Below are positions 8,070 through 16,445 of a DNA stretch of 64,000 bases, one piece after another. Source of the DNA: Mesorhizobium sp. RMAD-H1 (GTDB lineage Bacteria > Pseudomonadota > Alphaproteobacteria > Rhizobiales > Rhizobiaceae). Each line of letters starts with the position of its first letter. The stretch's first letter is position 1. Location of the stretch: NCBI RefSeq assembly GCF_014191375.1, contig NZ_JACHWN010000009.1:204667-268666 (forward strand). Reading direction: 5' to 3'. Made by a program: the position numbers and the translations under genes. The notes below the pieces were generated by a model. The model saw nothing but the letters and a program-made list of their open reading frames with translations, did no database searches and was not told the DNA's origin.

Positions 8070-9656
8070 CTAATGGCCCCCGCCGCCGCCCGCCGCCTTG
8101 CCCGGCTTGCGCAGGAGAACGGCGAAGACCGCCAGGGATGCAAACAGCAGCGTCAGGATGAAGAACACGTCGATGAAGGACATGAGCGTCGCCTGCTGGC
8201 GGACCATGGCGGACATCCTGGCCAGAGCGGCGGTGCTGCCGTCGATGCCGCTGGCGTTGAACCTGGCCGCCATGCTGGCGAGCATGTCCTCGGCTTCGCG
8301 ATTGCCCCAGCTGACATGTTCCGCCAGGCGGGCATAGTGCATGTCGGCGCGATCGGTCAGGACGGTGTTGATGACGGCGAGGCCGACGGCACCGCCGAGA
8401 TTGCGCGTCAGGTTGAACAGGCCCGAGGCATTCTTCAGGCGCGAGGGCGGGAGCGTGCCGAGCGCCAGATTGTTGATCGGCACCATGCAGAGCATGAGCG
8501 AGCAGCCGCGCAGGATCTGCGGCAGCAGCAGCTCGTGGAAATCCCAGTCGGCCGTCAGCCCCGTCATCGTCCATGTGCCCGCGGCGAAGCCGAGAAAGCC
8601 GATCATCATCATCAGGCGCGGGTCCATGCGATTGGAGAGGAAGCCCGCAACCGGCGCGGTCATGAACATGGCGAGACCGCTGACGAACAGGGCCTCGCCG
8701 ATCATCAGCGCGTCATAGCCGCGGATCTGGCCGAGATAGAGCGGATAAAGATAAGTCAGGCCATAAAGGCCGACGCCCATGACGAAAGAGAAGAGCGAGC
8801 CGAAGGCGAAATTGATATTGCTGAAGGCGCGCAGATCGACGATCGGCTCCTCGGCGGTAAAGACGCGATAGAAGAAGACGATCGCGCCAACGGCGAGGAC
8901 GATGCTGAAGAGCAGGATCGTCTCATCCTGCAGCCAGTCGTTGCGCGGCCCTTCCTCCAGGACGAATTCGAGCGAACCGAGGAAGGCGGCCATGCCGGCC
9001 AGGCCCCACCAGTCGAACTTGCTGAGGAGCGAGCTGTCGCCTTCATCGAAATCGATGAGGTTCCATGCGGCGATCGTCACGAGAATGCCGGGGCCGACAT
9101 TGACCAGAAACAGCCAGTGCCAGGAAAAGACATTGCTGAGGTAGCCGCCCACAGTCGGGCCTATGGTCGGGGCGAGCGTGGCGACGAGGCCGATCATCGG
9201 CGAGACGATGGAGCGCTTCGAGGGTGGAAAGATGGTGAATGCGGCCGCAAACACGCTCGGGATCATGCCGCCGCCGATAAAGCCCTGTATCGCGCGGTAT
9301 ACGATCATCTGGTCGATGCTGGTCGCGGTCGCGCAGAGTACGCTGGCAAGGGTGAAGCCCGCGGCCGAGACGGTAAACAGCACGCGTGTCGACAGGAGCC
9401 GTCCGAGAAAACCGGAAAGCGGGATCATGATGACTTCCGCGATCAGATAGGAAGTCTGAACCCAGGATATCTCGTCGGAACTCGCGCTCAGCCCCGCCTG
9501 GATCTCCTCGAGCGAAGCCGAAACGATCTGGATGTCCAGAATGGCCATGAACATGCCGAAGACCATCGCCAGGAAGGCAATGGCCTTTTTCGGATCGATG
9601 CGATCGTCGGCAGGCGCCTGGGGCGCCGGCATGTCGGCTGTGGTCGTCGTGGCCAT
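8070..9656 (-). CDS. emrB: DHA2-family MFS drug efflux transporter (EmrB/QacA type)
   Basis: A 528-residue inner-membrane proton antiporter with about 14 transmembrane segments. Diagnostic stretches are MAILDIQIVSASL in TM1 (Asp in ILD), the motif-A-like GFLGRLLSTR, and motif C APTIGPTVGGYL in TM5, a mark of exporters. EmrB works with a periplasmic adaptor and an outer-membrane channel to expel hydrophobic toxic compounds. The adaptor gene lies 41 bp upstream on the same strand; no TolC gene is in the window. The C-terminus ends in a glycine-rich GGGGGH tail. Confidence 0.88.
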   Translation of the reverse strand: MATTTTADMPAPQAPADDRIDPKKAIAFLAMVFGMFMAILDIQIVSASLEEIQAGLSASSDEISWVQTSYLIAEVIMIPLSGFLGRLLSTRVLFTVSAAGFTLASVLCATATSIDQMIVYRAIQGFIGGGMIPSVFAAAFTIFPPSKRSIVSPMIGLVATLAPTIGPTVGGYLSNVFSWHWLFLVNVGPGILVTIAAWNLIDFDEGDSSLLSKFDWWGLAGMAAFLGSLEFVLEEGPRNDWLQDETILLFSIVLAVGAIVFFYRVFTAEEPIVDLRAFSNINFAFGSLFSFVMGVGLYGLTYLYPLYLGQIRGYDALMIGEALFVSGLAMFMTAPVAGFLSNRMDPRLMMMIGFLGFAAGTWTMTGLTADWDFHELLLPQILRGCSLMLCMVPINNLALGTLPPSRLKNASGLFNLTRNLGGAVGLAVINTVLTDRADMHYARLAEHVSWGNREAEDMLASMAARFNASGIDGSTAALARMSAMVRQQATLMSFIDVFFILTLLFASLAVFAVLLRKPGKAAGGGGGH

Positions 9657-9697
9657 GACGGCTTATTCCATTGAATCCGGCCGCTGGAGCGGCTGCC

Positions 9698-10969
9698 TTA
9701 TTTCGCCGCCACCTTGCTTTCGTCAGGCGCGGTGCGGGTATCGACACTGACGATGACGCTGAGGCCGGCGCGGAACTTGCCGGTGGCAAGCGCCTCGGGC
9801 GGAATGGAAATGCGGACCGGAACGCGCTGGACGACCTTGGTGAAGTTGCCCGTGGCGTTTTCCGGCGGCAGCAGCGAGAAAACCGAGCCGGAGGCCGGGG
9901 CTATCGAGGCCACGGTGCCCTCGAATGTCTCGCCGTCCAGCGCGTCGACGGAAATGCGCACCTTCTCGCCCGGCTTGATGCCGGCAAGCTGTGTTTCCTT
10001 GTAATTGGCGTCGATATAGAGGTGATCGACGGGGACGAGCGCCGCTATCCTCTGGCCGGCACTGACGAGATCGCCGAGCTTGCCTGAAAGATTGCCGACG
10101 ACGCCGTCGAAGGGCGCGCGGATCGTGGTGAAGGAGAGATCGCGATCCGCCTTGTCGCGGGCGAGCTCAAGCGAGCGCAGGCTGCTTTCGGCCTCTTTAT
10201 ATTGCGCCTGCAGCACGCCGATATTGGCATTGGCCGCCGCGATCTGTGCTTCGGAACCAGCCAGATTGGCGTTGGCCTGATTGAGGGCCGACGTGGCGGT
10301 GTCGAGATCCGACTGGGAGGCAAATCGCGTGTTATGCAGCTGCTGTGCCCGCTGCATCGTGGCCTTGGCATTGGTCGCCACCGCTTCTGCGGCGAGCTTT
10401 GCCGCCTGGGCCTGCTGGAGCGACGCCTCGGCCGCCTTGATCTGGGCGGCGATGCTCGCCAGCGTCTCGTGCTGGGTTGCGATCCTGGCTTCGGCTTCCT
10501 CTTTTGCGATGCGATAATCGCCGTCGTCGAGCTGAAAGAGCACGTCTCCCGCCTTGACCAGCTGGTTGGCAACCGGGACCTTCTCGATATAGCCGGTCAC
10601 CTTCGGCGACAAGGCGGCGATATCACCCTGTACGTAGGCGTCGTCGGTGGTCACCAGAAACCGGCCTTCGGTCCAATAATCATATCCGTACCAGCCGCCG
10701 CCGGCGAGCACGGCGGCAAGCAGCAACGGGAGAACGACCCGCCTGCCGATCCCCTTCTTTCCGCCCGACTTCGATGATCTGTCGCCGTCCCCGCCGATCT
10801 GCGGTTGCGCGGCGGGGGACGCCTGCGGATACTCCTTCGGCGCCGGCTGCTCGGCATGAACCGGCTCCTGGCGGGCGGCCCCATCTGCGTGCTGCCCCTG
10901 CTTGGCTCCAGGAAACGGGCGAACCTCGCCGCTCTCGTCGGCCTTTGAAGCGGATCTCGATACTGACAT
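9698..10969 (-). CDS. emrA: HlyD/EmrA-family membrane fusion protein
   Basis: A 423-residue periplasmic adaptor. A ~75-residue polar cytoplasmic N-terminus, longer than in E. coli EmrA, leads to one transmembrane anchor at about residues 76-96. A biotinyl-lipoyl-like strand follows (AALSPKVTGYIEKVPV...NQLVKAGDVLFQLD, about 119-150), then a long coiled-coil hairpin (about 155-265) and a beta-barrel region with PVDHLYIDANYKET. It links EmrB to an outer-membrane channel. It is first in the emrAB operon, divergent from the TetR gene, with operator 1 just 36 bp upstream of its start. Confidence 0.87.
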   Translation of the reverse strand: MSVSRSASKADESGEVRPFPGAKQGQHADGAARQEPVHAEQPAPKEYPQASPAAQPQIGGDGDRSSKSGGKKGIGRRVVLPLLLAAVLAGGGWYGYDYWTEGRFLVTTDDAYVQGDIAALSPKVTGYIEKVPVANQLVKAGDVLFQLDDGDYRIAKEEAEARIATQHETLASIAAQIKAAEASLQQAQAAKLAAEAVATNAKATMQRAQQLHNTRFASQSDLDTATSALNQANANLAGSEAQIAAANANIGVLQAQYKEAESSLRSLELARDKADRDLSFTTIRAPFDGVVGNLSGKLGDLVSAGQRIAALVPVDHLYIDANYKETQLAGIKPGEKVRISVDALDGETFEGTVASIAPASGSVFSLLPPENATGNFTKVVQRVPVRISIPPEALATGKFRAGLSVIVSVDTRTAPDESKVAAK

Positions 10970-11004
10970 GAGAACGATGACTTTCTATAGGTCTCATCGA
11001 CAAT

Positions 11005-11018
11005 GAACCGATCGGTTC
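11005..11018. promoter_or_regulatory. TetR operator 1, GAACCGATCGGTTC
   Basis: A perfect 14-bp palindrome in the divergent emrA/tetR gap, close to the emrA start. It shares the GAACC...GGTTC arms with the second palindrome 55 bp away, so both are likely bound by the adjacent TetR-family repressor. Confidence 0.7.
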
Positions 11019-11059
11019 GATGTTGACTTAGATCAGAGCAGGCCCCATATCAAGAGGCA

Positions 11060-11077
11060 TCGAACCGTTTGGTTCGA
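11060..11077. promoter_or_regulatory. TetR operator 2, TCGAACC-N4-GGTTCGA
   Basis: An inverted repeat with 7-bp arms, 20 bp upstream of the TetR start codon. It has the same GAACC/GGTTC arms as operator 1. Its place suggests autoregulation of the repressor gene. Confidence 0.7.
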
Positions 11078-11097
11078 AAATTGTGAAGAGTGAAGGA

Positions 11098-11847
11098 ATG
11101 AATTGCGAAAATAAAGCCGGGCCGAACCTCACCGAGAAAGTCGGGGAGGAAAATGAATCCGTTTGCCCGCGCCAGCACAGGCTCGGCGCAGGCCAGGATC
11201 CGGCAAAACGCATGCAGATCCTGGAAGGCGCGCGCCGGGTTTTCATGCGCATGGGCTTCGACGCCGCCAGCATGAACGACATAACGCGCGAGGCTGGTGT
11301 CTCCAAGGGCACGATCTATGTCTATTTCAACAGCAAGGAAGAGCTGTTCGAGGCGCTGTGCGATGAAAGCCGCGCTTCCATGTTCGCCGGCCTCATGGCG
11401 GATATCGAACACGGGCTGTCCGGCCGCGAGGCGCTGATCAAGTTCGGCATCGCGCTCGTGACGCTGATCACCTCGGAACCGGTTATCCGCGCGCAGCGTA
11501 TCGTGATCGGCGTTGCCGAGCGCATGCCGGAAGTGGGCGCGCGTTTCTACGAACGGGGCCCGAAGCGCGGAAAGGCGCTGTTCAAGAAATTCCTTGACGA
11601 GCAGGTTGCGGGGGGGCATCTGGCGATTCCCGATACGGAGCTCGCCGCCCATCAGCTGTCGGAACTGTTTCTGGCCGGCATCTACCGCCAGCGCCTGTTC
11701 GGCGCCATGCCCGAGGAGCCCGGTCCCGAGCAGATCCGCAAGAACGTGATATCGGCGGTTAACCTCTTTTTCATTGCCTATGGGCCGCAGCGGGATAAAA
11801 TTGAAAAAGCTGCGGAAAATGAGGATTTTACAATCTCCTGCAACTAG
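11098..11847 (+). CDS. TetR/AcrR-family transcriptional repressor of emrAB
   Basis: A 249-residue TetR-type repressor. After an unusually long ~40-residue N-terminal lead comes the DNA-binding domain (about residues 40-85; ARRVFMRMGFDAASMNDITREAGVSKGTIYVYFNSKEELF), then an all-helical ligand-binding domain. The ATG at 11098 follows AGTGAAGGA; an in-frame GTG at 11083 is also possible, and starts further in would shorten the lead. It is divergent from emrA with two matching palindromes between them, so I infer it represses both transcripts and is released by an efflux substrate. Confidence 0.88.
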   Translation: MNCENKAGPNLTEKVGEENESVCPRQHRLGAGQDPAKRMQILEGARRVFMRMGFDAASMNDITREAGVSKGTIYVYFNSKEELFEALCDESRASMFAGLMADIEHGLSGREALIKFGIALVTLITSEPVIRAQRIVIGVAERMPEVGARFYERGPKRGKALFKKFLDEQVAGGHLAIPDTELAAHQLSELFLAGIYRQRLFGAMPEEPGPEQIRKNVISAVNLFFIAYGPQRDKIEKAAENEDFTISCN

Positions 11848-11972
11848 CGCTGGCGGTTTGGGTTCGATCGCGTGACAAACTCCGTTGTATTTTGTGCATA
11901 AAGCTACGGAAGTTGTTGAATCCGCTTGTAACGCTAGTTCCTTTTTGCGCCAGTTGCGCGTCTTGTAGCTAT

Positions 11973-11986
11973 GTCGAATATTCGAC
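11973..11986. promoter_or_regulatory. Perfect 14-bp palindrome upstream of vjbR
   Basis: GTCGAATATTCGAC lies about 90 bp before the vjbR start, in the 229-bp gap after tetR. A perfect palindrome of this size in a promoter region is a plausible binding site for a dimeric regulator, possibly VjbR itself. No consensus was available to test this. Confidence 0.4.
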
Positions 11987-12003
11987 TCGCTTATAGACGC
12001 GAT

Positions 12004-12059
12004 GCCGTTTATGAAACGGCTTGTGAAAGATGACCGCTCATATTTCTAGCGGTCTTTCA
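12004..12059 (+). promoter_or_regulatory. Two hairpins in the vjbR leader
   Basis: GCCGTTT-ATG-AAACGGC (12004-12020) is followed by an imperfect stem GAAAGA(TG)ACCGCT / AGCGGTCTTTC (12025-12059), ending about 17 nt before the vjbR ATG. They may structure the 5' end of the vjbR mRNA. Confidence 0.4.
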
Positions 12060-12076
12060 ATGGCTAAGGACGTACA

Positions 12077-12868
12077 ATGAGCCTCGATCTTGTGCATTTT
12101 CCCAACTTCAAGAAGGGCTTTTTCGGCGCTTCTTCCAAGAGTGGCACGTTGGAACTGCTTTGCCGTGTTCGTGATGAAATAGGCTGTCAGCATATTTCGC
12201 ATGTTTCGCGTACAAGGCTTGACGAGACGGTTCGGAGCAATCCGTCCGACCTGTCTGTCGTCATGACGTTTCCCACAAGTTGGATACTAAGATATTCTGC
12301 AAAAAATTATTTCAGTGTCGACCCCATGGTGCAGGACGACTCGCCGCTTTTACGCAGCGATGCCGCCGGCACCGTCCGTGATCTCGAGTTGGATGCGGAA
12401 GATTGTCCGGAAGTGAAGGAGTTCATTCGAGACGGACAGAAGCATGGCCTGGGCAATCTCTTCATTGCCGTAGGTACAACCAACGCGCACGGATTCCCCG
12501 GCTCCACCTTGTTCACCTTCGATATTGGTGATGCCGACAGGCAGAAGTTCATCGAAAAGATGCGCCCGCGTCTCGTGAGTGCATCGGGCCTGATCCACAA
12601 CTCGCTCTATGGAAGCAAGGAAGGCGGGGCCAGTGCGGCTGCCGCAAGCCTGCTCACCCGGCGCGAGATCGATTGCCTGCGCTGGGCTGCCAGCGGCAAG
12701 ACGGACGGCGAGATCGCAGAGATCCTCAACATCGCCCGCTGGACGGTGGTGACCTATCTGCAGAACGCCAAGATCAAGCTCGGCTGCTCAAACCGGACAT
12801 CGGCGGTGGCGACGGCGTTGTCGCTCGGCATCATCGACATGCCGGATTCGACGCATCTCCAGTCCTGA
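12077..12868 (+). CDS. vjbR: LuxR-family quorum-sensing regulator VjbR
   Basis: A 263-residue LuxR-type transcription factor. The N-terminal autoinducer-binding domain (about 20-175) keeps the residues that contact acyl-homoserine lactones in this family: Trp69, Tyr73, Asp82 and Pro83 (SWILRY...FSVDP). The C-terminal GerE helix-turn-helix (about 193-255) contains [21 protein letters not shown]. From memory the whole sequence closely resembles Brucella VjbR, which controls flagellar and virulence genes and in which Asp82 matters for ligand response. It sits at the edge of the flagellar cluster, as in Brucella. A LuxI-type synthase is encoded 35 kb away at the other edge. Confidence 0.88.
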   Translation: MSLDLVHFPNFKKGFFGASSKSGTLELLCRVRDEIGCQHISHVSRTRLDETVRSNPSDLSVVMTFPTSWILRYSAKNYFSVDPMVQDDSPLLRSDAAGTVRDLELDAEDCPEVKEFIRDGQKHGLGNLFIAVGTTNAHGFPGSTLFTFDIGDADRQKFIEKMRPRLVSASGLIHNSLYGSKEGGASAAAASLLTRREIDCLRWAASGKTDGEIAEILNIARWTVVTYLQNAKIKLGCSNRTSAVATALSLGIIDMPDSTHLQS

Positions 12869-12906
12869 TATCGCAATAGACGGCAGGCGACGGTCTCAAG
12901 CCGGTT

Positions 12907-13344
12907 TCAGCCTGCCGCCTGTCTCGGTGATCCGGGGATACGCGCATCGTCGAAGGCGGCCGCGAGACGCTCGGTGTTGCTGGCCGGGTTTTCGCTCGCC
13001 TGATCGAAGGTGATGTGGTTGAGGTCGATCTGCGAGCCTTCGGCATCGATCATGACGCGGAAATAGGCATAGACGCCCCTGTTGCGAAACTCCATGTCGA
13101 GCGTGACGCGGGGCAGGCGGTTCCAGTCCAGTTCGTATTCGCCGCCATGGCCGAATTGCAGGGTCTGCGGATAGAAGTGCAGCTCGGTCGCTGAATTGAC
13201 GATATCGGCGATATTGGCGAAAAGCTCGCAACGTATGAACGCCATATAATCGGCGACGTCGACAAGCCGGAGATCGCGGATGACCTCGCGCATGTGCTCG
13301 GCGATGATGGATTCGCGTGTCAGGGAATATTGCGTGCTTCTCAT
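12907..13344 (-). CDS. Conserved hypothetical protein next to flhB
   Basis: A 145-residue soluble protein, acidic overall, with no signal peptide or membrane segment and no family I can name. The core ELHFYPQTLQFGHGGEYELDW...VTLDMEFRNRGVYAYFRVMIDAEGSQIDLNHITFD looks like a small beta-rich domain. It is 91 bp downstream of flhB on the same strand, possibly the last gene of the motA-flhB operon, and convergent with vjbR. Its constant place beside the flagellar genes suggests a motility-linked role, but this is inference from context only. Confidence 0.7.
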   Translation of the reverse strand: MRSTQYSLTRESIIAEHMREVIRDLRLVDVADYMAFIRCELFANIADIVNSATELHFYPQTLQFGHGGEYELDWNRLPRVTLDMEFRNRGVYAYFRVMIDAEGSQIDLNHITFDQASENPASNTERLAAAFDDARIPGSPRQAAG

Positions 13345-13435
13345 GCTTTCACCGCTTTACGACCGATGACTCAGGGGATGTCTGGTCTTTTCCTGATAAA
13401 CTTGCCTATTTTATTCTTGTTTTTCTTTCCTCATA

Positions 13436-14509
13436 TCATGCGTGGTGTTTCTGTCGCGAATTGATGAACTGTATAAGCTCGGCAACTGCTTTATAAAACT
13501 CCGGTGCAATCACCTGGTCTACTTGTATCTGCTTATACAGTGATCTTGCAAGTAGAACATCCTCGAAAACGGGAATGTTGTTTGCCTCGGCAATCTCGCG
13601 GATTTTCAGCGCGATCAGGTCCTGCCCCTTGGCCACGACGACCGGTGCGGAATCCTGCGCGGGACGGTAGCGCAGTGCTACAGAGAAATGTGTCGGATTG
13701 GCGACGACGAGGGTGGCGGTCGGCACCGCTGCGATCATGCGCCGGCGCGCCCTGTCGCGCCCGAGCGAGCGCAGACGCGATTTCACCAGCGGGTCGCCTT
13801 CCGACTGCTTGTGCTCGTCCTTGACCTCCTGTCTGGTCATGCGCAATTCGCTCCGCCAGTGGATGCGTGACCAGGCGAGATCGAAGCCGGCGAGAAAGGT
13901 GATGGCGACGGCGTTGGCGGCGAGCAGCTGGATGACGTTCTGCCGGATGAATTCGGGAAGTGCGCGTGGATCGCTGGCGACGGCATCGGTAAAGAGCGCA
14001 TTGCTCTTGAAGAAGACGAAGAAGACCACCAGGCTGGCGGCGGAAAGCTTGAACAGGGATTTCAGGAACTCGACCTGACCGGCCCGCCCGAAAATGCGCG
14101 TCCAGCCCTTGGCCGGTGAAATGCGCGACCATTGCGGCCGGATGCGCTCGCCGACCAGGCGCGGCGCATTCTGGAGCGCGGAAGCGGCTATGCCGGCGAC
14201 CGGTATGATCACCAATATCGGCAGGAGGGCACTGCCGACGGCAATGGCCAGAACCTGGAAGAGCTGTCCGACATCCTCGCTGCTGTTGAGAAGCCAGTCT
14301 TCGGGACGATCGATCAGCTCGGCCAGGAAGGCGGCAAGCTTCGCGGTACTAGGCGTGGCGATGAACACGGCGATCAGAAGAAAGGCAATGACCGATGCGA
14401 GAATCGGCGCCTCCTTGGAAAAGGGCAGGTTGCCCTTCTCGACGGCATCGCGGATCTTCTGCTCGGTGGCCTCTTCCGTCTTGCTTTCTTTATCGGGAGC
14501 TTCGGACAT
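13436..14509 (-). CDS. flhB: Flagellar type III export protein FlhB
   Basis: A 357-residue inner-membrane component of the flagellar export gate that switches substrate class from rod/hook to filament. It has four transmembrane segments in the first ~210 residues and a cytoplasmic domain with the self-cleavage motif NPTH at residues 271-274 (cut between Asn and Pro), followed by the normal APVVVAKGQDLIALKIREIA segment. Length is normal. It is last of the core minus-strand operon motA-fliM-orf-fliN-fliG-flhB. Confidence 0.96.
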   Translation of the reverse strand: MSEAPDKESKTEEATEQKIRDAVEKGNLPFSKEAPILASVIAFLLIAVFIATPSTAKLAAFLAELIDRPEDWLLNSSEDVGQLFQVLAIAVGSALLPILVIIPVAGIAASALQNAPRLVGERIRPQWSRISPAKGWTRIFGRAGQVEFLKSLFKLSAASLVVFFVFFKSNALFTDAVASDPRALPEFIRQNVIQLLAANAVAITFLAGFDLAWSRIHWRSELRMTRQEVKDEHKQSEGDPLVKSRLRSLGRDRARRRMIAAVPTATLVVANPTHFSVALRYRPAQDSAPVVVAKGQDLIALKIREIAEANNIPVFEDVLLARSLYKQIQVDQVIAPEFYKAVAELIQFINSRQKHHA

Positions 14510-14540
14510 GATGCAGCGGCCGAACGGGCTCGACCGCCGG

Positions 14541-15584
14541 TCAGGCGGCCGCGCCCTCCGCTTCGAGATCGATCAGGCCCCGCTCGGAGAGCGCGATCGC
14601 CGTGCGGGCGATGGCGCGGCGGGCATCGGCGATATTCTGCGCCGTCGTGTTTCCCTGCCCGGCGGCAAGTTCGGTCTCCACCATGCGCCGCCCGCGCGCT
14701 GAAAGCGAGGAGAGCACCAGCTCCTGCAGCTTCGGATCGGCACCGCGCAAGGCCGTGGTGATCTGCTCCGTCTGGATGTCATCGAAGAGGAGCAGGCGCG
14801 CGCGCTGCGAAAGCCGGACGATATCCTCGAAGGTGAAGAGCTTCGCCTTGATCCGCGCCAGGTCGTCGGAATTGAGGTCCGACAGGCTGTCGAGCATGTC
14901 GTCGATCTCGACCTTGTCAAGCTGGTTCAGGATATTGGCGATCTGGCCATGGTTGGCCTGGCTCGCGCCCTTGTCGGTCTTGCCGGTCACCTCGCGCCGC
15001 AGAACGTCCTCGAGCATCTCGGATACGGCCGGTGTCACGGTCCGGATATGGAGCGTGCGCTGGACGACGAGGCTGCGCAGATTGCCCGGCAGGCCGATGA
15101 AAAGGCGTGCGGCGATATCGGACGGCAGCTTGGAGATGATGTAGGCGATGACCTGCGGGTGCTGTTCGGCGAGATAGGCCTGCAGGGTCTCGATCGGCAG
15201 GCGGGTCAGCTGGTCCCACACCGATTCCTGCACCAGCATCTGTCTCGGACGGTCGTCGAACAGCGCCTCGACCTCTTCCTGCGGCAGCGCTTCCCGCAGA
15301 AGCCCTTCGAAGCGCAGGCCGGCTTCCGAGAGTGCTGCGCCATCGGCGAAGGCATCCTCGAATTCCTTGACCAGTTCCTCGAAATCGGCGGGCGATATCG
15401 GGTCGAGCCGGCGGGCATGGGTTGCGAGCAGGCGCAGATCGTCCGGCTGAAAATGCTTGAGGAGACGCGCCGCGGCAGGCCGCCCGATCGCGACCAGAAG
15501 GGCCGCGGCCTTCTGCGGGCCGGACAGCGCCTCGATGCCCCGCGCCTCTTCCTCGTCTGCGTCTCGCGTCTCTTTCTCGTACAT
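14541..15584 (-). CDS. fliG: Flagellar motor switch protein FliG
   Basis: A 347-residue rotor protein on the cytoplasmic face of the MS ring. It couples torque from MotA to rotation and sets direction with FliM/FliN. It has armadillo-like N-terminal and middle domains (EEHPQVIAYIISKLP-like EQHPQVIAYIISKLPSD near residue 140) and a charged C-terminal helix bundle (FEDIVRLSQRARLLLFDDIQTEQITTALRGADPKLQEL). The ATG at 15584 lies 2 nt after the fliN stop. Confidence 0.95.
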   Translation of the reverse strand: MYEKETRDADEEEARGIEALSGPQKAAALLVAIGRPAAARLLKHFQPDDLRLLATHARRLDPISPADFEELVKEFEDAFADGAALSEAGLRFEGLLREALPQEEVEALFDDRPRQMLVQESVWDQLTRLPIETLQAYLAEQHPQVIAYIISKLPSDIAARLFIGLPGNLRSLVVQRTLHIRTVTPAVSEMLEDVLRREVTGKTDKGASQANHGQIANILNQLDKVEIDDMLDSLSDLNSDDLARIKAKLFTFEDIVRLSQRARLLLFDDIQTEQITTALRGADPKLQELVLSSLSARGRRMVETELAAGQGNTTAQNIADARRAIARTAIALSERGLIDLEAEGAAA

Positions 15585-15586
15585 GC

Positions 15587-15937
15587 TTATTTGCCGATGA
15601 CTTCGGTCAGACTGACGCCGAAGCGCGAGGAATCATCTTCCAGCACGATCACCTCGCCCCGCGCAACGACCCGGCCGTTGACCACGATATCGACAGGATC
15701 GCCGATCTGCTTGTCGAGAGTGACGACCGCACCGCGGCCGAGCTTCATCAGATTGGCGACGGGCATGCTGGTGCCGCCCAGCACCACCTGCACGTCCACC
15801 GGAATGCCCATGATCAGGTCCAGATTGGGTTTTCCGCTCCCAGTCTGGCCGCTCTGTCCCGTGCCCGTCGGGCGGCCGGGGCGCGGCTCGTCGCTTTTCA
15901 GCGCTTCGATCGCTTCGTCGAGTTCCTTGTCCATCAT
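15587..15937 (-). CDS. fliN: Flagellar motor switch protein FliN
   Basis: A 116-residue C-ring protein with a SpoA (FliMN C) domain at about residues 42-112 (LIMGIPVDVQVVLGGTSMPV...GDPVDIVVNGRVVARGEVIVLED...RFGVSLTEVI). The acidic/Gly-Pro-rich N-terminal ~40 residues are a linker. It forms the base of the C ring with FliM and assists docking of export substrates. It sits between the coiled-coil membrane protein and fliG in the operon. Confidence 0.95.
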   Translation of the reverse strand: MMDKELDEAIEALKSDEPRPGRPTGTGQSGQTGSGKPNLDLIMGIPVDVQVVLGGTSMPVANLMKLGRGAVVTLDKQIGDPVDIVVNGRVVARGEVIVLEDDSSRFGVSLTEVIGK

Positions 15938-15956
15938 CTTTCCTTTGCCTGCACGA

Positions 15957-16445
15957 TCAGGAGTAGGCGTTAACGTTATTTGTCACGGAGGCGCTCGCCA
16001 CGGAACGCCGCACGAAGACCGGCAGTTTCGACGGCTTTGCCTGGTTGGGGGTCTGTGCCGGCGCCGTGGCGGCAAGCGGCTGTTGTGGCGCTGCGGCCGC
16101 TGCGGTGTCGCGCGCGGCGACCGTGGCACGCAGTGCGCGGATGTCGCCCTGCAGCTCGGTGCGGATGCGCTCCATCAGATCGACCGAACGGGCGATGTCG
16201 CGCCGCGCCTTGGCGGATTCCTCTAGACGTGCATCGAGTTTCCTGTTTTCGTCGCGCAGCTCGTCGTGCTCGGCCTGGAGGGCGGTGAGCGCCCGCTCCA
16301 GATTGGCGGAAGATGCGGCGATCTGTTCGGCCATGGACCTGCCCAGACGGATCATCTCTGCCGCCCTGCGGAGCGCCACGACGACAATGCCGATCGAAAC
16401 GAGCGACAATATCGCCGAAATCGCATTAACCAGCAGCAAGTTCAT
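15957..16445 (-). CDS. Membrane-anchored coiled-coil protein between fliM and fliN
   Basis: A 162-residue protein. One N-terminal transmembrane segment (about residues 3-25, LLLVNAISAILSLVSIGIVVVALRR) is followed by a long predicted coiled coil (about 45-115, rich in A/E/R/L heptads) and an Ala/Pro-rich tail. No named family recognised. It overlaps the end of fliM by 20 nt and precedes fliN by 19 nt, so it is translated with the switch-complex proteins. A structural or assembly role at the motor is inferred. It could help anchor or space the C ring, but nothing in the sequence proves this. Confidence 0.8.
   Translation of the reverse strand: MNLLLVNAISAILSLVSIGIVVVALRRAAEMIRLGRSMAEQIAASSANLERALTALQAEHDELRDENRKLDARLEESAKARRDIARSVDLMERIRTELQGDIRALRATVAARDTAAAAAPQQPLAATAPAQTPNQAKPSKLPVFVRRSVASASVTNNVNAYS

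Noticed and set aside
8073..9674. 533-residue open frame opposite the emrB gene
   Set aside because: Antisense to a gene with clear MFS motifs; its product is a low-complexity Arg/Glu/His-rich sequence, typical of a shadow frame in G+C-rich DNA.
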